A stretch of DNA of 64,000 nt from Siderastrea radians (lineage: Eukaryota; Cnidaria; Anthozoa; Scleractinia; Rhizangiidae), in NCBI GenBank assembly GCA_964017195.1, contig OZ024896.1, positions 1,364,001-1,428,000 of the forward strand, written 5' to 3'. Positions 1 to 10,772 of this stretch are shown here, piece after piece (positions within the stretch are counted from its first letter, which is position 1; the number at the start of each line of letters is the position of its first letter). The notes under the pieces are model-generated. The model had not been told where the DNA came from and did no database searches. It worked only from the letters and a program-made list of their open reading frames with translations. Made by a program: the position numbers and the translations under genes.

Positions 1-187
1 ATTAGCTTTGTCTCGCAATGCCGTTCAGAAACGCTGCGAAACACTGCAAAGTGTTGCGGTAATTTTATTGTTTGGGAACATAAGAGAAGTTCATGAGCCA
101 CGGACGCTGTGTCCACCACTGTGGACCTAATAGCGTCCGCTGATGCGTCAAAAGGGAAACGATCAACTTCCAGTTGTCGTGCGTGGA

Positions 188-841
188 TCACAAACGCCTT
201 TGCGTAAGTTCCTTGTGATTCAGTTTTTGACGTACCTGCTCCGCTGAGATGCCCTTTCCCTTTTTTTTCTTTTTTTTTCTTTTCCGGCGCGGAGTAGGGG
301 CCCAGTCTGGGTCTTTTTCTTCCTCCTCCTCGTCGCTTTCAACGAAATTCTGCAAGACACATGACAGAAACTTAATATACAATGTGTGGAAGGACTTGCT
401 ATTTTCTCTCAGAAACAATTTTACATGACTTTTCCAGGACCCATGCAACTTTCCAGTGTCCAACAAAGCCTAAAATACATTCTGCAGTTAACAAATTCGA
501 TAATCCTAACCCCCCCCCCCCCTGCAAAAGCACTGCTGACACAGGTAAATAATTTCTGCTACTTGCACGTTTTGTAGTTCAATTTTGGTTTGGTTCAATT
601 GTCATTGTCCTTTCATTGTCCATGATTTTACGAAATCAAACTGCGAGCTACAACATAGGAAATTATTTATAAATTTTTTCAGTATCTTTTCGTGACTGTC
701 AAAATAACTACTAAACTTTTTCAGGACTTTCTGGCCAGGATTTCTAAGAACCGTATAAACTGTGGGTGCAATCTTTCCAGTTACAGTTTCCACCAAACTC
801 TGAGACGTTGAAATTGCGGTCAATTGTACGTTCAAATGCAA
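188..841 (-). pseudogene. Gene-like fragments, duplicated at 57238-57846
   Basis: Two minus-strand open frames (602-841, 79 aa, and 188-466, 92 aa) both recur in the right copy of the duplication with the same boundaries. The second has a globular start, an acidic run (ESDEEEEE) and a lysine/arginine-rich tail that resembles a nuclear localisation signal. In the right copy that tail is out of frame after small indels. Between the copies of the 79-aa frame about four of five base changes are nonsynonymous, which argues against current purifying selection. I do not recognise the family. These could be exons of a decayed host or transposon gene. Confidence 0.3.
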
Positions 842-1499
842 TCATTCTCGTACCCAGAGTCCTCAGGCGTCTTAGTCAGCGGGCGGCGCCAAAAGAGACT
901 CTGGGGTAATGGCAAAAATGTGGGTTTTTTTATCAGCTGTTCTGGGCTGTTCACTGTAACAAAATAAAGAACCTTTAACCGCAGGATTCCTGCGGTAACA
1001 ATTCCATTACCTCCGAGTCTCTTCTGGTGACCACCCGCTGACCAAGGAGCCTGAGGACTCTGGGTACGAGATTGAAATGCAATCAAATGCCTTCATTACG
1101 CCGCAGCCAAACACGACGTGCGTAGACAAGGAAACATGAAAACGTTTTAAACTTCGGCTGGGGCGAAGGTAAAGGTTTTTTCAGTTGCTAAAAGCAGAGA
1201 AGGACAAAAGAAAAATTACAAAACAATATTAATGGCCGCTTAATTCCACGAAACGTAAGATAAAAGAACATACCCAGAAAGCAAGAAACCTCCAAATAAT
1301 TGTGAGTTTTGTAAAATAATAGTCGTCAAATAACAAAAGTCCATCTAGGAAAGGAGAATGGCTAAAGATGAACAAACTTGAACGTGCGAGGTTTCTTTTA
1401 AACGTCGATACTTTAATACAGTGAACAGGTTTGCCACCTGTTCGCCTGTGTGCACACAGGGCACAGAGAAGTCATGTTTGACCATACTTCCGGAGAATG

Positions 1500-1705
1500 T
1501 CACCGTACAAATCAATGTTGACGATACTACGGTGACTGAACAAAGCGTGATGCCATCTTTTTCGCATTTACATACAGCTAAGATGGTGGGCGTGTCGCTA
1601 GTTGTAATGCGTTGAAGGCACTTTTCATGACACTTTGTTCGGTCACTTTTATATCAACAAGATCGATTTGGACGTAGAAATTAGCCGGACGTACGGTCAA
1701 ACATG
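1500..1705. repeat. Imperfect inverted repeat
   Basis: The arm around 1500-1565 (…GACTGAACAAAGCGTGATG…) is roughly the reverse complement of the arm at 1625-1705 (…CATGACACTTTGTTCGGTC…). The same structure is present in the duplicated copy near 58505-58710. It could fold into a long imperfect hairpin, or be the internal part of an unrecognised foldback element. No transposase is nearby. Confidence 0.4.
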
Positions 1706-2722
1706 ATTCCTCTGCGCCCTATGTGTGCATCAGACTTTGGACTCCTCGACCACAGGCAGACCCACACCGAAGCATAGTATATCGTCTTCTGCATGGGGGT
1801 CCCTCTTTTTTGGCATCTTTAACAGCCCCATTTCTTTTAATAATTATGTACTTAATACACAGAAAACAGCAATTTGAAAATCGAAGAAAATGTTTATTCA
1901 GCTGATCTATGTCAGAAAGACAACAAACCTATTCAGATAAAAAATGAATTCTTGTTGCGAAAATTGGGGGTGGGAAATTGTTCTTCTGGAAAACATGGGT
2001 CTCGGACTAGTTTCACTTTGTCTTGATAATACTGCACCAGCAAAGGATTGGTCTTGACATCTTCGATTTTTTAATGTGCTGTACATGCCACCGTAAATCC
2101 TCACCCGGGTGATCATTTCAATCATAGGATAGGGCAGGGAGCACTTATTGGAAGGAGACATTTATTTGAAGGGATGTTTAATATTTAATTATTCACAAAT
2201 CATCACCAGATGGACATTTATTTGTGTAATATGACTAAAATTCGCTCTGAAACAACAACCCTACATGGACCTGCATAATAGAGTGGTTTACTACTCAGTA
2301 ATGATTTTAAAAGAAATCCGCCTTTGCTCTGAGTTGTGCTTTACTCCGCTCAAGAGCAGTTAAACTTTCAGTTGGAATTACCAATGACTAAAAAGTGATG
2401 AATGATAAAAACGACTAACACAACACTCAACCTTTGTTGTCTCATTGGTCGCCCAAAAAAAAGCACTTGGGGCCGGCGCTCATTTCCAATTTACAATAAG
2501 GCTGGGGGCACTTATTCGAGAGGGGCGCTTATATTTATTGGAGGGGAGGTGCTTATTTGAGGATTTACAGTAAACGAGTGGTAATCCAGAGATTCCCGGT
2601 TAGCGCTCTATAACATTCGTCAGATAATCCGTTTTATTACATTTGGTGGAGTTCCGAACCTGGACATCCTCGTATTGGACTTGACGAGTATCCTATTCTC
2701 ATCTACATGACGATTCCCGCAA

Positions 2723-3109
2723 ATGAAGATCGTTAAATTGGACTGCTGTAGTAAAGAACGAGCCAAGAAGAAAAAGAGATCACCTGCTGGCCTCAGAAGA
2801 AGTGCTCAAAGAATCAAAGAGTACAACAGGAAGAAAAAGCTAAAAGCTCTTTTCCCGAATGACGTCAATATTGAGGGCAAGGACATTGACGCTCTGATTG
2901 AACAAGTTCAACAGCAGAACTCTATGCTGTTAGCGGAAAACTTGAATAAGGTTACTGCTAAAAATTTCAAATTTCAACAAGAGTTCAACGAATGGCTAAA
3001 GAGAAAAGAGAACGAACTCTTAGAATTACAAAGCATCATAGGCGAAAAGGGCCGAGTCATCCAGTCACAAGTGACTCAACTTAAAGAGGCAGAACTTTTT
3101 TCAATCTAG
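2723..3109 (+). CDS. Predicted coiled-coil protein, 128 aa, uncharacterised
   Basis: An open frame starting with ATG, with a lysine/arginine-rich N-terminal third (about residues 12-45) followed by a heptad-like Glu/Gln/Leu-rich helix to the end. This layout is reminiscent of a bZIP or other basic coiled-coil DNA-binding protein, but I cannot name a family. In the duplicated copy the matching frame is broken near 59766 by a 2-base loss and only 59839-60096 remains open, so at most this copy is intact. No upstream exon is evident. It may be an exon of a larger gene or a transposon-derived open frame. Confidence 0.35.
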   Translation: MKIVKLDCCSKERAKKKKRSPAGLRRSAQRIKEYNRKKKLKALFPNDVNIEGKDIDALIEQVQQQNSMLLAENLNKVTAKNFKFQQEFNEWLKRKENELLELQSIIGEKGRVIQSQVTQLKEAELFSI

Positions 3110-3992
3110 CAGGAGAGTAACATTGACTATGGATGGAATAGAATCCGTAGATGTGAACGGAAGATCAAGTACCTTATTGGACAGTTAGACATTTAGGAAA
3201 GAAATAGGTCATCTTTTTCTCGGAAACACTCTTATAGAAACTGTAGTAACTTCTAAAATCTTTTTTCTGTTTACGTACGCTAATGATTAGAAGTGCATCG
3301 GGAGATACCCCTAACGAGGGGGGAATGTTGTGAAGTGAAATTCTTGTTTTAATGTTTCGTAATGCTAGACACACTTGAACGGTTGTGCTAAATCTGCATG
3401 TTTACTTCACGTTGTAAAAATAGTAACCTTGACCGTGCTGACCGTGAAATCAACACAGGTGGTCACATTTGCTAACAATGTCAATAGGGATTAAGATTTT
3501 GAGACATGTTGTCTTGTTTAACCAAAATATGGAGACCACCACCAAGAATTGCTTTATCTAATTCAGAAGTATGACGTAAACAAAACATTAGGTTTAACTG
3601 TTTTAATGGCATCCAACTCTGTTAGTCACTTCTACTTCTTCTTTACAATATGCTTATGTAAGATGTAAACACGGCCAAAGTCTCTGGCTCAGATTTTGAG
3701 TTGCCGATCTCGGCAAGTCTTAGATTTTACCATCAACTACCCCTTCTATAATGGGTAATTGTGTTAATTACCAGTTGCATAGGATTGTTTTCAAAGAGTA
3801 TCAAATAAACACTGGGACAACGGCGGAAGAATCATTATTTTAAAATGGCCTCATCTAACTGGCATTATAAGTAATAAATAAAGCCCTTACATACTTATTT
3901 GGGTCTGGCATTTACATCCAGAAAACAGAATAAAAAATCAATTTGCAAATTGAACTGAAGTCATTTCATATTAAATTTACTAAATCAACATT

Positions 3993-4302
3993 AATATGGT
4001 GTATTTTTTTTGGAATTTACACATTTACAGTCGCATTTACCAGCAGATGGTTAGGGAAAATATAATTTTACTATGAGAAGCCATGTGTCAACTTTGGTGT
4101 AAAACTCTGCCTCAAACTGAAGTTTTGACAAAATGACGCTGGTGCAACTTTGTACTTCTATCCCTCAAATGCTTTATCCACTCTTGAGACAAACCATCTT
4201 TAGTTAGCATCAGCTCACTGGATCTCGAGCATTTTCAAGTGTCACAACCTCCACTGCTTGAGCAGCAACCGGTACACCCTCGCAGGTGTCTACAAAGTGT
4301 GA
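3993..4302. other. Flank of CACTA-like element; half of an interrupted open frame
   Basis: Single-copy-looking sequence between the end of the segmental duplication and the CACTA-like left terminus. On the minus strand, bases 4299 down to 4210 (TGA stop at 4210-4212) form an open frame. It is exactly in frame with an ATG-started frame at 52594-52457 across the element if one TSD copy is removed, giving 75 codons in all. The protein family is not recognised. Confidence 0.45.
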
Positions 4303-5030
4303 CACTGGACGAAAAAATAGATTTGAGCAGCTTTACAACTGAAGTAAATATGATGCAAATTTAGGGTTCTAAATTTGACCGAAATATGCTCTGGAGGCAA
4401 TCATAATGTAAAAGCAGATGTTTGCGCTGAATCTGCGCGCAAATACCACGTAAATATCACCTCTACTTCACATTTGCTTCATTTTTGATACCTCCGTAAA
4501 TCAACATCTTTGCCATACATTTGCTTTAGATTTGCTCTCTATGCAAAAATACTACATTTGCTATCAGCGTAAATCTAGGGAAACACGGTGCAAACCTATT
4601 TGTTTGCATCATTGTTTTATCACATTTACCGAAGCTACAAATAAAAACATTTGTGTTATACCCATGGTTTGCTACAGGGGCAAATATGCCCCTTAAGACT
4701 CAATTTATATTGCTATCAAATCAACAAGTTTAAGTGTATTATCTCAAATTTGCTATCGGTACAAATATGGCCATCTTCACCAAATTCAGAAATTTGCCTG
4801 CATTTTTCTCATATTTACTATAGGGCAAAATATACGCTGGAACCCCGTTAACGCTCACATTTGCTATCGGTACAAATGTGGCCATCTTCACCAAATTCGC
4901 AGATATCACATTACGAAATTTGCGTGCATTACTCTCATGATTACCATAGGAGCAAAATATACGGTGGAACCGCGTTAGTACTGCCACATATATTACATAA
5001 CGGGTCGCCAAGAACCTGACCGTCAACTAA
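4303..5030. repeat. CACTA-like left terminus and subterminal repeat array
   Basis: Begins with CACTGGACG and continues with many degenerate, both-orientation copies of ATTTGC/GCAAAT. A longer unit near 4745-4910 (ATTTGCTATCGGTACAAAT then GGCCATCTTCACCAAATT) occurs twice. Such arrays are typical transposase-binding regions of CACTA elements; the binding role is inferred. Confidence 0.65.
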
Positions 5031-5772
5031 CAAGGAAACCGGATTAAACCAGTTTCTTCCGGACTTCTACGGGACACTGCAACCTCTAACCTCACACGCC
5101 GTCTTTAGGTCGCTTTGTTGGTAAATTGCACGCCAAACTGTGACCAAAAAGGAAGTCGTGAAGTTTCTATTCAGCGCGCTGCCCCACACAATCGGAACGC
5201 CTGGAACAGGCTAGCGAAATTCAAACATCGAATTTGAAATACGACAGTCGTTTTATTTCAGTTTGTCCCAATGGACGTCTTTCAAAGGACTCTGCCACGG
5301 GAATTTTTCCGTTTGGGGCGAAAAATGTGCTGAAATTTAAATTAAACAGAATACTCCTAGAACGTCAAGAGAAGGAAAGCCTGATGTTTTCAATTTGCAG
5401 TCCATGTCTATCCTAGCGATCCGCAGCCAAACACATTTAATTACAGTCTCAGAGAACTGTTAAAGTAGTTTTAAACGAAACGCAACCAGCATTTTTGGGT
5501 TTCCTCTGATTGGAATTTGTCTCAGTTTAGCTTTTCAAAGTTGTCTTAAGAAATTGGTTACAGTGTCCCTTTAGGAAGGTCCAAACTTACACTAATACTT
5601 ACTTCGACGAAAGTATTTAGAGTGAAATCAAAATTTCTTGGCCGAAACTACAATGTTGGATCATTTGTATGTGTAACAATTTTCACAGCGCATACCGGAA
5701 ACCTTGGAAAATCGCTTGCACGAGGCTCGCGCACAACCCCGACCCCAGGATCTTCTCCCGGGGAAGGATTCA

Positions 5773-5898
5773 CAAAGCTGTCCCAAGTAAAGATGAATCC
5801 TAAGTATTGTTTTGCAAAGCTGTCCCAAGTAAAGATGAATCCTAAGTATTGTTTTGCAAAGCTGTCCTAAGTAAAGATGATTCTTAAGTATTGTTTTT
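5773..5898. repeat. 42-bp tandem repeat, three copies
   Basis: The unit starting CAAAGCTGTCC(C/T)AAGTAAAG begins at 5773, 5815 and 5857. The first two copies are identical and the third has diverged. No protein-coding role is apparent. Confidence 0.85.
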
Positions 5899-6015
5899 TT
5901 AACAAAAGACTTTTGTTTTCTAACAATACATAGGACATATCTTACCTGAGGAGGGCTTCATGAATCCAGCCGCCGGTTAAAAATAGCTTGCGGAGAAACC
6001 CCGGAGAAAGGCTGC

Positions 6016-6046
6016 CAAAATACTCCAAAACACCTGGAGTATTTTG
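6016..6046. repeat. Perfect short hairpin
   Basis: CAAAATACTCC at 6016-6026 is the exact reverse complement of GGAGTATTTTG at 6036-6046, with a 9-base loop. A further AAAATACTCC occurs at about 6062. It may be part of a small foldback element. Confidence 0.6.
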
Positions 6047-7033
6047 ACGCGTGAAACAATTAAAATACTCCGTGTCATTTGAATAACGGTTTTAGATTGC
6101 AAAAAAACAAATGTTTGCCATCCGCTGAAAATAAGGTAAGTGAACGCCATTTGATCGTGTCACACAGTAAAATCTCCAACCGCCCTTAAGGCCCTGGTGA
6201 CGAGAAAAGCACACATGTTGGTGCATGAGCGCACCACTGAGCATGGTGCGATGTGTTCATACCAAATATGTGTCAAAAATGCGCAGTGAACGAGCAACAA
6301 AAATCTGGCCAACCCGTACACAAACAAAGAGATAGCAAAGTGCCGAGTAGGCCCATGCTCTGTTATCCGAATAAGAAACGGGGAGATAGGCTGGTGAAGT
6401 ACCCCTCAGCAAAAATAATCCCGTTAAAAATGTATCAACTTTTTCATACCCCTCCTTCCAACTTAATTTCAAGCGACTTAAATGGGGTGTAAAACTGGAG
6501 TCAGTTGCACCTATAACAGCCCATGTTCGATAATTTTGACCTGGCACAAAGGCTTTTTTGCATCAATTCTCTTGCGGAAATTTAAAGACAAAAGAATCTT
6601 GGAAAATTTGCAATTAGTGGCAAAAGAACGTGGGCTATTCTGAAGGGCGAATAGTGAAGACAAGTCATGGGGTGGATAAACATCCCCCCTGAAAGCATTT
6701 AATTTTATTTCAAGGATTTCGGATTAAATACAAAGATCATTTCTGATGTAAATGGACTTTCGTTTTGGAGCTTCTGACAAAAACAATGACTTCATCAACT
6801 CAACTCATTACACCTCACTACATTTAGTCAAATGAAGTCATGTTCTTGCAGGCAACAGATAAAAGGCAATAGAAACAAACCCCACTGTATTTTTGGGTCC
6901 AGAGCTTCTCATTGAAATGAGCGGAAAGGGGCATGATTTAAAAACTGCATTTACTGTAGAAATAATATCATGATTCGATAGTCAACATGAATGGGAAAAG
7001 TTTTAGTATTTTAAAGCCATTAGTTATTCACCC

Positions 7034-7568
7034 TACAGAGTAGGCTTCTGCTAACTTAACAGATGAAACATCTGTCCTGTCCCATTTCTGGTGCACTGCC
7101 TAAAGATGAAACATCTGGGCAACTACAAGCTTCCACCTACTCCGCAATGTTAAACTTACAAATTGGAGTTAAAAATTTCCAAGTTTACCTGATTGAATTT
7201 TGTATTCATTTCCTAAATGACATCCCTATAATTTTCTACAGTAGAGAGTTTAGAAAAGGGGTTATTTCAAAAAGGAGCCCTAGCAATGATTTAGTTTTGT
7301 GATCCGTTATCATGTAGTTGTTCAGTCCACAGAGTAGGTTTCTGCTAACTTGACAGATGAAACATCTGTCCTGTCCCGTTTCCGGTGCGCTGCCTAAAGA
7401 TGAAACATCTGGGCAACTACAAGCTTCCACCTACTCTGCAATTTAAAACTTTGACTTACAAATTGGAATTCAGACTCAACCTATTTGCTTTTGTGCACAT
7501 ACCACTCCTCTACGGTTTGAGAGTTTGAAAAAGGGGTCATTTCAAAAAGGAGCCCTAGCAACAAAACC
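7034..7568. repeat. Tandem duplication, period about 294 bp
   Basis: Two direct copies (about 7034-7327 and 7328-7568) share AGAGTAGG, GATGAAACATCTGTCCTGTC, a block ending ACAAGCTTCCACCTACT, and a block including AAAGGAGCCCTAGCAA. Each copy also contains GATGAAACATCTG twice. No gene recognised. Confidence 0.8.
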
Positions 7569-7970
7569 AGACACAGTGATTTTGCTTCCCATTTGCACTT
7601 ATAGGGCAACACAGAAGAAATACTGCTCGAGAGGATTTATTTGAATTGTCACCCTTTAGGATTGCATCCGCAGACTGAAATTTAGAACCATCTTATGCCG
7701 TACAAAGTATTCAACATATTTACCTGGTCGGTTTGTGCATACTAATTTTGCAGTTGCACGAGAAAAATCCATTTTTAGGTGAGATGATGGACAAAACCTC
7801 AAGGGGAAAGGGCCCAACAATAGAGAGTTTTTATTTCAGTATGCTGTACTGCTCTTCTGTGTGTATATTTAAATCTTTGTTTGTTACGTGTACGTTAATT
7901 CGTTCCCTAGGCATTTGTTCTCACACCGTGGCTACCCAATTTGCAATAGGCAATATAAACCCAAACATAA

Positions 7971-9193
7971 ATGAATCTCAGTATCTGTTCTCTTAATGTG
8001 AGGGGAATGGGGGACAATCTGAAAAGACGAGAACTTTTCAACTGGCTTAGAAAGAAAAAACACTCAATTTATATGCTGCACGAAGTTCACTGTTCTGAAA
8101 ACACAAATTCCATGTGGTCTGCAGAATGGGGATATAAGACTATTTTTAGTGGACAAGCTAGCAGTAAGTGTGGGGTCGCCATTTTGTTCAACAACACCTT
8201 CAGCTTTAAAATCCGAAAATCCTTCTCTGACCCAAACGGTAGATTCATTATCTGCGATATCGAAACAGAACAGAAATGTATTACTTTAGCTACATTATAC
8301 GCGCCTAACCTAATGTTGATGATCCAAGATTTTTTGAGATTGTCTTTGAACATCTGCTCGACTTTGAGTGTGACGAAATCATCATAGGCGGAGACTTTAA
8401 TCTTGTTTTGAACATAGATATGGACAAAAAAGGTGGACTTGACCTCGCTGCCCAATTGGATTTAATAGACGCGTGGAGAATAATAAACCCGGATAGTCGT
8501 AAATACACTGGGCGCCGGAGAAGGCCTGAAATCTCATGCCGCCTTGATTTTTTCCTCGTAAGCCAGAGTCTTAGGTGCAGCGTTACGAGTGCGAATATCT
8601 CAGCTGGTTACAAAACAGATCACTCGCTAATCGACATCAGAATAGCTCTTCACTCAAACCCTAGAGGTCCAGGTTTCTGGAAACTTAACACTTCCTTTCT
8701 AACTGAAATCGACTATGTTAACCGAATTCGAGATGTTATTAAGAAAACACATGAAGAATATCAATACGATGATACCGTAAACAGAGCCTTACTATGGGAG
8801 ATGATGAAACTTAAAATAAGAGAGCAGTCAATAAAGTACGCGACTGCTAAAAAGACAAAAATGTCAAGGCGAGAAGAAGAACTTGAGGAGGAAATTAATT
8901 CTTTGCAAAGTTATATTGAATCCAACCAAATAAATCCAAATGATAAAACAAAGACCTTTGGCATCCTCAAGGCTAGAAAAAGTGAACTGGAAAAGATTAT
9001 TGGGTATCGCACCAAAGGGTCAATTTTAAGGTCTAGATGCAGATGGTATAACGAAGGGGAAAAAAACAGGAAATACTTTCTAAATTTGGAAAAACGACAC
9101 TTTAAGCAAGGAGCCATCACCCAGCTAAAAGTAGACGATGAAAACTTTGTTACAACGGATAAAGAAATTTTAAATCAATGTGAAGCCTTTTAT
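7971..9193 (+). pseudogene. LINE ORF2 part 1: endonuclease and linker
   Basis: The start MNLSICSLNVRGMGD is the typical beginning of a LINE apurinic endonuclease. GGDFN (in a second frame, about 8390), RLDFFLVS and SDHS-like TDHSLID follow in order. The frame changes near 8305, so the endonuclease is split between 7971-8387 and a frame that becomes open before 8408. The linker EGEKNRKYFLNLEKR and CEAFY just before the junction are classic Tx1/L1 text. The frame continues after 10772 in the right part. Confidence 0.75.
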
Positions 9194-10572
9194 TTGTTTA
9201 ATCAATCATTGGTCACTCGTACCTTCCCTTCCTTATGGAAGTTTGGAAAGGTATCCGCCCTCTTCAAAAAAGGCGATCGCTGTGACCCAAACAATTACAG
9301 GCCAATAACTGTGCTACCTACGTTGAGCAAGATTCTGGAGAAGGCGGTACATAACCAACTCTACTATTTTCTCAATGACAACAAGATCATTACCTCCAAG
9401 CAATTTGGTTTTCGACCTAAGCTATCAACAAATACAGCCTTGACACACTTTACAGATAATGTACTTCTGAACATGGACTCTGGTCGTCTTACAGGAGCTG
9501 TTTTCTTGGATCTCTCGAAAGCGTTTGACACAGTTGACCACAACCTTTTACTTCATAAGCTTAAATCGGTCGGACTCTCAGAGGACACTGTTAATTGGTT
9601 CCAGTCATATCTCGCGAACAGAAAACAAAGGACGTCTGTCGGAGATACACGTCTCTGTTGCTGCACCAATAACTGTTGGGGTCTCACAAGGAAGTATATT
9701 AGGACCGCTTCTTTTTCTTATCTATGTGAATGATTTACCATCGTGTCAGCTTGCTAGTGAAATTATTCTTTACGCTGATGACACTGTGATTTATTACTCA
9801 TCGACTGATCTCTTTGACCTTGAAAGCAAGTTAAATTCTGATTTGGCTACAATTTCCAATTGGTTTTCGAGCAATCTGCTGACCCTTAATATTTCTAAAT
9901 GCAATTTCGTTATTTTTGGTAACTCACGGAAGCTTAAACTGGTTAAGTTAAGTTAATTCCACTGCTATTGATAGGTCTGACTCGTCTAAGTACCTGGGAG
10001 TGGTTATAAACCAAACTATGTCTTGGTCCGAGCACATTGATACTATCAGTACAAAGATCAATCAAAGGATTGGAATGATAAAGAGAATACGACATTTTTT
10101 GCCTTTACGTGCTAAGCTAACACTATACAATTGCTTAATCATCCCACTGTTTGACTATGGAGACACAGTATGGGGTGACAAAAATAACGACACGCTTATG
10201 GGTCAGCTGCAAGTTCTTCAAAACAAGGCAGCCAAGGTCCTGCTTAATTTACCACCAAGAAGTTCTTCAACCGAGGCACTAGATCGTCTGGACCTAAAGA
10301 CCCTCTCACAGAGACGACACTTCCATCGCTGTGTTATGATGCAAAAATATCTGTTGGGGGAAATTGATTTTAAATTTGACATCAGACGCAATAGTAGTTT
10401 TCATTCTTATCAAACTCGCAGAAGCAATGATTTACACCTTCCTCGCGTGCGTACCAGTTGGGGCAAGCAAACTTTCATTTATCAAGCCTCTAAGGACTGG
10501 AACAACCTAGACAATGACATTAAAAACAGCAAATCATTGTCTTCATTTAAGGCAAAACTTAAAACTTTTTAA
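9194..10572 (+). pseudogene. Reverse transcriptase remnant of the nested LINE
   Basis: Reverse transcriptase motifs appear in order: NNYRPITVLPTLSKILEK, KQFGFRPKLSTNTAL, VFLDLSKAFDTVDH, SQGSILGPLLFLIYVNDL and the catalytic YADDT at about 9770. The frame shifts near 9640 and again between 9956 and 10000. The end (TMSWSEHIDTI… to FKAKLKTF) is the usual C-terminus of these LINEs, including the YNCLIIPLFDYGDTVWG segment. It is inactive. Confidence 0.8.
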
Positions 10573-10723
10573 ATTATGCCCTATCTAATTGTTAAAGTAT
10601 TTTAAATTAGTTTTATATTGTAATATCATTTTTTATCTCTTTTCTTAGTTTTTAATTTTATTTTTATTATAATTTGCAGGGCCCCACTGAAAACCGCCAA
10701 GGCGAGTGGGCTCCCTGGTTAAA

Positions 10724-10772
<49 letters not shown>
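9194..10772 (+). mobile_element. 5'-truncated LINE (CR1/L2/jockey-like) nested in the Tx1 LINE
   Basis: It enters inside the host LINE's CEAFY|RNLY text and ends in a pure (ATT)n tail at 10723-10772, followed directly by the host LINE's continuation. It holds only reverse transcriptase and C-terminal sequence, as expected for a 5'-truncated target-primed insertion. About 150 bp of 3' UTR separates the reading frame from the tail. A similar tail in opposite orientation occurs at 60810-61058. Confidence 0.8.

Larger units (their letters stand above)
1..3992. repeat. Segmental duplication, left copy
   Basis: This whole stretch reappears in the same orientation at 57016-61252 with scattered substitutions and small indels. 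It may extend left beyond the window. It holds two minus-strand gene-like fragments, a coiled-coil open frame on the plus strand and otherwise apparently noncoding sequence. The match stops abruptly near 3992, where the copies diverge after the shared text ATCAACATT. The two copies are about 53 kb apart and flank the transposon cluster. Confidence 0.9.
5031..7030. other. Noncoding interior with small repeats
   Basis: No convincing gene is seen. It holds a three-copy 42-bp tandem repeat (5773-5898), a short perfect hairpin (6016-6046) and AT-rich unique-looking sequence. Short open frames here have no recognisable domains. Confidence 0.5.

Noticed and set aside
5773..5898. CRISPR-like array
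   Set aside because: Three contiguous 42-bp copies without spacers; a eukaryotic tandem repeat.
10706..10772. Tyr/Ile runs in frames starting before the (ATT)n tract
   Set aside because: Microsatellite translation; the true LINE continuation begins after 10772.
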